A stretch of DNA of 23,774 nucleotides from Bulleidia sp. (GTDB lineage Bacteria; Bacillota_I; Bacilli_A; Erysipelotrichales; Erysipelotrichaceae), in the NCBI GenBank assembly GCA_016293365.1, contig JAEDEK010000015.1, positions 1 through 23,774 of the forward strand, written 5' to 3'. How positions within the stretch are numbered: position 1 is the first letter of the stretch; each line of letters starts with the position of its first letter. The notes under the pieces are model-generated. The model did not search any database, was not told the origin of the DNA, and saw nothing but the letters and a program-made list of their open reading frames with translations. The translations under genes were made by a program, and so were the position numbers. Of the stretch, positions 20,390-23,774 are shown piece after piece.

Positions 20390-22558
20390 ATGGTTATCAT
20401 GTTTGTGGTACTGGCTGCCGCAGCAATTGCTTTGGGTTATGCTCTGTTCAACTATAAGAGTGTCAAGGGCATGGATGAAGGAAATGCCAGAATGTCTGAA
20501 ATTGCAGCAGCAATCAGAGAGGGTGCGAATGCATTCATCAACTATGAATACCGCATTATCTTCATTGTCGCAGGTATTGTAGCTGTTGTATTCGGTATTA
20601 TTTTTTCATTTGAGGAAGGTACATTCCGGTGGGAACCTTCTGCAGCATTTGTTCTTGGAACATCCATGAGTGCTCTTGCGGGTTATATCGGAATGAAAAT
20701 TGCGACCTATGCCAATGTCAGAGTTTCCAATACAGCAAGACTGACACTCAAGATCGGTTCTACACTGAAAGTCGCTTTAAAGGGCGGCTCAGTCATGGGA
20801 CTGTGCGTTGGTGGCTTTGCATTACTGGGACTGTTCCTTGTCTATGTAATCTTCGGATTCGGCATGGGATATCTCAATATGGACAGCATTGAAACAACAG
20901 GTTCCATCTTTACACAATGTCTTTCCTGCTATGCACTTGGCTGCAGTATCGTAGCCATGTTCAACCGTGTCGGTGGTGGTATCTATACAAAGGCTGCCGA
21001 TATGGGTGCAGACCTTGTCGGTAAGACGGAAGCACATATTCCGGAAGACGACCCACGTAATCCTGCAACAATTGCAGATAACGTCGGTGATAATGTCGGT
21101 GACGTTGCTGGACTTGGTTCCGACCTGCTGGAATCCTATGTCGGTGCAATCACATCTTCCATTATTCTTGCGGTATCTCTGTTCATGCATGCAAGCATTG
21201 AAAGCGGACTGATCGCAAAGGATATGCTGGAAAAGATGGTATTCTATCCGCTGGTATTTGCTTCCATCGGTCTTGTCGCATCTGTCATCGGTATTGCGTA
21301 TGTTCTTTTTAAAAAGGAATCTGACAATCCGCACCGTGATCTGAACATGTCCACATGGGCTGCTGCAGCAATTACGGTTATCGGTGGATTTATTATTACA
21401 GGTTCATTCTTCAAGGGAGCTGACTTTACAGGTACAGGCTTCAGCCTCGGCTATCTGTCACCATGGATTGCAGCTTCCATCGGTGTTGTCAGTGGTGTTG
21501 TCATCGGTGCAATTGCGGAATACTACACCTCCGATGCCTATGCACCAACAAGAAAGATTGCACATGCTTCTGTAGATGGTCCAGCTCTTACCGTTACAGA
21601 AGGTCTTGCGACAGGTATGATTTCCTGTATGGCACCGTTAATTGTTCTTGGTATTGCGATCTATGCATCCTATGCGGTAAGTGGCATGTATGGTCTTGCA
21701 ATGGCGGCAATCGGTATGCTGTCATTTGTATCCGCGACTGTATCCGTTGATACATATGGTCCTATTTCTGATAATGCAGGTGGTATTGCGGAAATGAGCA
21801 GACTGGATCCGGAAGTACGTCATATTACAGATAAACTGGACTCTGTCGGTAATACAACTGCAGCCATCGGTAAGGGATTTGCGATCGGTTCAGCATCTTT
21901 AGCAGCTTTATCTCTGATGGTTTCCTATCTGTATGCATTTTCTCCATCCGGTTCACTGGATCTGAACTTTACGGATCCGCTGATTCTGGCTGGTGCACTG
22001 GTCGGTGCGGCTCTTCCATATCTGTTCTCCGGTATGCTGATTGAAGCTGTATCCAAGGCTGCACAGAAGATGGTTGAAGAAGTCAGACGTCAGTTCAGAG
22101 AAATGCCTGGTATTCTGACAGGACAGGATAAGCCTGACTATAAGACATGTATTACAATTTCTTCTCAGGGAGCAATCAAGGAAATGAAGACACCAGCTCT
22201 GATTTCCATTCTGTTTCCACTTGTGTCCGGTTTCCTGTTTGGACCATACTTTGTCGGTGGTCTTCTGATCGGTGCAACTGTTTCTGCCATCATGCTGGCA
22301 ATCTTTACAGGTAACGCCGGTGGTGCATGGGACAATGCTAAGAAGTATATTGAAGCAGGTGGTGTTGAAGGCCACTTCAAGGGATCCGCTGCCCATGATG
22401 CAGCTGTTGTCGGTGACACAGTCGGTGATCCTTTAAAGGATACCGTCGGTCCATCTCTTGATATTCTGATCAAGATCATGTCAACCGTATCTCTGATTGC
22501 AGCAGTTCTGTTCAGTCAGTACAATCTGCTTGGATGGATTTCCACTCTCATTCATTAA
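20390..22558 (+). CDS. hppA: K+-dependent membrane-bound pyrophosphatase (Na+/H+ pump)
   Basis: The protein has 722 residues from MVIMFVVL, set by AAAGGGG; a Met 22 codons earlier is unsupported. About 16 membrane helices are expected. The PPi-binding cassette is intact: ADMGADLVGKTE, IPEDDPRNPATIADNVGDNVGDVAG, and near the end VVGDTVGDPLKDTVGPSLDIL. GNTTAAIGKG (487-496) has Ala491 where K+-independent enzymes have Lys, so this is a K+-dependent type. The family pumps Na+, H+ or both outward with PPi hydrolysis; Na+ is likely by analogy with other Bacillota, but the sequence alone does not settle it. It would recover energy from biosynthetic PPi and support Na+-coupled uptake such as the AGCS carrier. 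Confidence 0.96.
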   Translation: MVIMFVVLAAAAIALGYALFNYKSVKGMDEGNARMSEIAAAIREGANAFINYEYRIIFIVAGIVAVVFGIIFSFEEGTFRWEPSAAFVLGTSMSALAGYIGMKIATYANVRVSNTARLTLKIGSTLKVALKGGSVMGLCVGGFALLGLFLVYVIFGFGMGYLNMDSIETTGSIFTQCLSCYALGCSIVAMFNRVGGGIYTKAADMGADLVGKTEAHIPEDDPRNPATIADNVGDNVGDVAGLGSDLLESYVGAITSSIILAVSLFMHASIESGLIAKDMLEKMVFYPLVFASIGLVASVIGIAYVLFKKESDNPHRDLNMSTWAAAAITVIGGFIITGSFFKGADFTGTGFSLGYLSPWIAASIGVVSGVVIGAIAEYYTSDAYAPTRKIAHASVDGPALTVTEGLATGMISCMAPLIVLGIAIYASYAVSGMYGLAMAAIGMLSFVSATVSVDTYGPISDNAGGIAEMSRLDPEVRHITDKLDSVGNTTAAIGKGFAIGSASLAALSLMVSYLYAFSPSGSLDLNFTDPLILAGALVGAALPYLFSGMLIEAVSKAAQKMVEEVRRQFREMPGILTGQDKPDYKTCITISSQGAIKEMKTPALISILFPLVSGFLFGPYFVGGLLIGATVSAIMLAIFTGNAGGAWDNAKKYIEAGGVEGHFKGSAAHDAAVVGDTVGDPLKDTVGPSLDILIKIMSTVSLIAAVLFSQYNLLGWISTLIH

Positions 22559-22566
22559 TATCCAAC

Positions 22567-22595
22567 AGGTCATTACTTCGGTAATGGCCTTTCTT
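22567..22595 (+). terminator. Terminator with UUCG tetraloop after hppA
   Basis: AGGTCATTAC pairs with GTAATGGCCT (10 bp, one G-T) around TTCG closed by C-G, followed by TTTCTT. Confidence 0.93.
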
Positions 22596-22788
22596 ATGCT
22601 GAAATCCAGCTGGAAAGTGTTCTTTAGTAAGAATCCGTATACAGCATGGATGTAGAGTTTCATAAATCCCATATGATATGGAAAAGAATGAAATCTGAAG
22701 TCTTTGTGAACAATTGTGTGAGCAATGTGAAGTTGATATTTCAGATGAATGTCAGGACTGAACATTCCGTGAAAGACCACCATAGGCC
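22596..22788. other. Gene-free stretch between hppA and the MarR gene
   Basis: No credible gene on either strand. A minus-strand open frame across it (22481-22783) overlaps the hppA end and its terminator and has no family likeness. The one ordered element is a nested dyad at 22658-22693: TTTCAT and ATGAAA flank the perfect CCATAT-G-ATATGG. Confidence 0.5.
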
Positions 22789-22816
22789 TTGCAAAAGAAA
22801 AATACTTCCGTAAAAT
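22789..22816 (+). promoter_or_regulatory. Promoter of the MarR gene
   Basis: TTGCAA (22789-22794), a 16-bp spacer and TAAAAT (22811-22816). The last -10 base is the first base of the operator dyad. Confidence 0.6.
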
Positions 22817-22834
22817 AGCTAATAAAGTTAGCTA
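22816..22834. promoter_or_regulatory. Probable MarR operator
   Basis: TAGCTAA-TAAAG-TTAGCTA is a perfect 7-5-7 inverted repeat covering the predicted transcription start, 17 bases before the MarR start codon. Its size and position fit autorepression by a MarR dimer. Confidence 0.7.
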
Positions 22835-22851
22835 AATGGAGGTGCGCAAAT

Positions 22852-23283
22852 ATGAATTATGAAATGATCGCGGATGAGCTGCTGGACATTGCAGAAACAG
22901 GTTTCCGTAAAAACTACAGAAATGTGAAAAAAGAATACTTCACACCGGAAAACCTCGTTCTGATCCGTCTTGCACGTTCAAACGAAGGTATTGTCTATGC
23001 CGGAACACTGAGCTCTTATATTGCCGTTGCGACTTCCCGCATGGCAGTCATTCTCAATGACCTGGAAAGACAGGGACTTGTTGAAAGAAAAACAGATGAC
23101 AGAGACAGCCGTAAAAAGATCGTAGTAGCAACACCGAAGGGTAAGGAAAAGGGTGTTGCGTTACTGGAAGAAATCAGAAGAAACTGTGCAGATATTCTTT
23201 CTGTACTGGGTGAAGAAGATGCAATCAGACTTGTAGATATGGTCAGACGTATCTCGGGAGCAATGAATCCGGATGCTGCGTAA
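22852..23283 (+). CDS. MarR-family transcriptional regulator
   Basis: A 143-residue protein with the MarR winged helix-turn-helix: TLSSYIAVATSRMAVILNDL is the HTH region (about 45-67), and ERQGLVERKTDDRDSRKKI is the wing with the family's D-x-R-x-x-R/K element. N- and C-terminal helices form the dimer interface. GGAGGTG before the ATG is a near-perfect ribosome site. A perfect inverted repeat overlaps its promoter, so it most likely represses its own transcript. The downstream membrane gene overlaps its last 11 bases, making that protein the most probable regulated partner. The inducing ligand is unknown; no efflux pump is in the window. Confidence 0.93.
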   Translation: MNYEMIADELLDIAETGFRKNYRNVKKEYFTPENLVLIRLARSNEGIVYAGTLSSYIAVATSRMAVILNDLERQGLVERKTDDRDSRKKIVVATPKGKEKGVALLEEIRRNCADILSVLGEEDAIRLVDMVRRISGAMNPDAA

Positions 23284-23686
23284 GCTGATGTGGAAGTTCC
23301 AGCGGTTCATGGTCGGCAGAAACGGGATTGACCAGCTTGGAACACATATTCTCTGGTTCTGTATTGGGCTGAATCTGATCAGTATGTTTTTCAGAGGACT
23401 GCCATCTACCGTAATATTTGTTGTTGTGGATGCATTGCTGATCTTCCAGCTGTATCGAACATTTTCGAAAAATCTTGTAAAAAGAGGCATAGAAAACAGA
23501 AAGTACTGTGAATTTCTGACAAGATTCAAAAGAACATGGAAAGTGTTGAAACTGAATCTGACAGATAAGACATATCACTACTTTCTCTGCCCGGACTGTG
23601 CCCAGATGGTACGTGTACCAAAAGGCAGAGGAAAAGTAGATATCCATTGTCCGAACTGTGGATCCACATTTGAAAGAAAGGCGTAA
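23273..23686 (+). CDS. Membrane protein with C-terminal zinc ribbon, unknown function
   Basis: A 137-residue protein with a basic N-terminus (LRKLMWKFQRFMVGRNGIDQL), a hydrophobic helical region (about 25-65) that can form two membrane segments, a basic stretch, and a C-terminal four-cysteine zinc ribbon: CPDC and, later, CPNC. The ribbon should face the cytosol. It overlaps the MarR gene by 11 bases in another frame, so translation is coupled. The start is the first Met; a Met five codons on is possible. Similar RNG(I/N)DQL-starting membrane zinc-ribbon proteins are widespread but uncharacterised in Bacillota, to my recollection. It may be a membrane target or co-factor of the MarR unit. Confidence 0.88.
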   Translation: MLRKLMWKFQRFMVGRNGIDQLGTHILWFCIGLNLISMFFRGLPSTVIFVVVDALLIFQLYRTFSKNLVKRGIENRKYCEFLTRFKRTWKVLKLNLTDKTYHYFLCPDCAQMVRVPKGRGKVDIHCPNCGSTFERKA

Positions 23687-23689
23687 GGA

Positions 23690-23722
23690 AAGAGTGTTCT
23701 CAGGTGAAAGGGAACACTTTTT
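23690..23722 (+). terminator. Terminator of the MarR unit
   Basis: AGTGTTC pairs with GAACACT (7 bp, extendable by A-T pairs) around a 12-base loop, followed by TTTT. Bases 23723-23774 hold nothing I can assign. Confidence 0.85.
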
Positions 23723-23774
23723 CAATTATGGCGGTAAGCGACGAATAGTTGAAAGATAGAGATGCTTTGTTTCC

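Noticed and set aside
22481..22783. Minus-strand open frame of 100 codons between hppA and marR
   Set aside because: It overlaps the hppA C-terminus and the UUCG terminator, has no convincing ribosome site and resembles no family I know.

Overview
The window looks like chromosomal DNA of a low-to-mid GC Bacillota. A member of the Erysipelotrichales/Erysipelotrichaceae is my best guess, but that is inference. The signs are strong AAGGAG/GGAGG ribosome sites, extended -10 promoters (TGnTATAAT), hairpin-plus-T-tract terminators after most units, a Cna-B surface protein, a K+-dependent membrane pyrophosphatase and a GH1 6-phospho-beta-glucosidase. I see no rRNA, tRNA, CRISPR array, insertion sequence or phage module. 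Gene density is very high, and no gene-free stretch exceeds 300 bases.

Layout. 1-1181: 3' part of a Cna-B repeat surface protein with an atypical sorting signal. 1282-3967: an AGCS amino-acid/cation symporter followed by an M20 amidohydrolase, probably an amino-acid scavenging unit. 4036-5378 (minus): a YigZ/IMPACT protein coupled to an acidic lipoprotein. 5432-8148: mutL overlapping miaA, divergent from yigZ across a perfect 17-bp dyad. 8210-8917: a Bax-inhibitor-1-like membrane protein. 9014-11147: three proteins of unknown role (an acidic protein, a CpXC protein and a zinc-ribbon protein) with a signal-rich 255-bp intergenic region before the third. 11250-16085: metabolic housekeeping genes, namely three Cof-type HAD phosphatases, a GNAT acetyltransferase, a two-cupin protein and a Gfo/Idh/MocA oxidoreductase, several coupled by ATGA overlaps. 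16191-17941: an 84-residue unknown protein with a strong promoter, then a 6-phospho-beta-glucosidase behind a strong terminator. 18002-20170: a UvrD/PcrA-family helicase. 20390-22558: hppA, a K+-dependent ion-pumping pyrophosphatase. 22852-23686: a MarR regulator with its own operator, overlapping a membrane zinc-ribbon gene.

The points I find most worth a second look are these. MutL has lost the recognisable catalytic and zinc-binding residues of its C-terminal endonuclease domain. Three genes lack a Shine-Dalgarno and have a -10 hexamer exactly six bases before the ATG, which suggests leaderless transcripts. The 84-residue protein has an expression-type codon pattern and an extended -10 promoter. 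The surface protein carries TPNTSD where LPxTG is expected. The intergenic region 10371-10625 stacks a palindrome, 10-bp-phased repeats, a consensus promoter firing straight into a terminator, and a cre-like box. I did not find a convincing new multi-gene defence or mobile system here; most of the window is ordinary chromosome.
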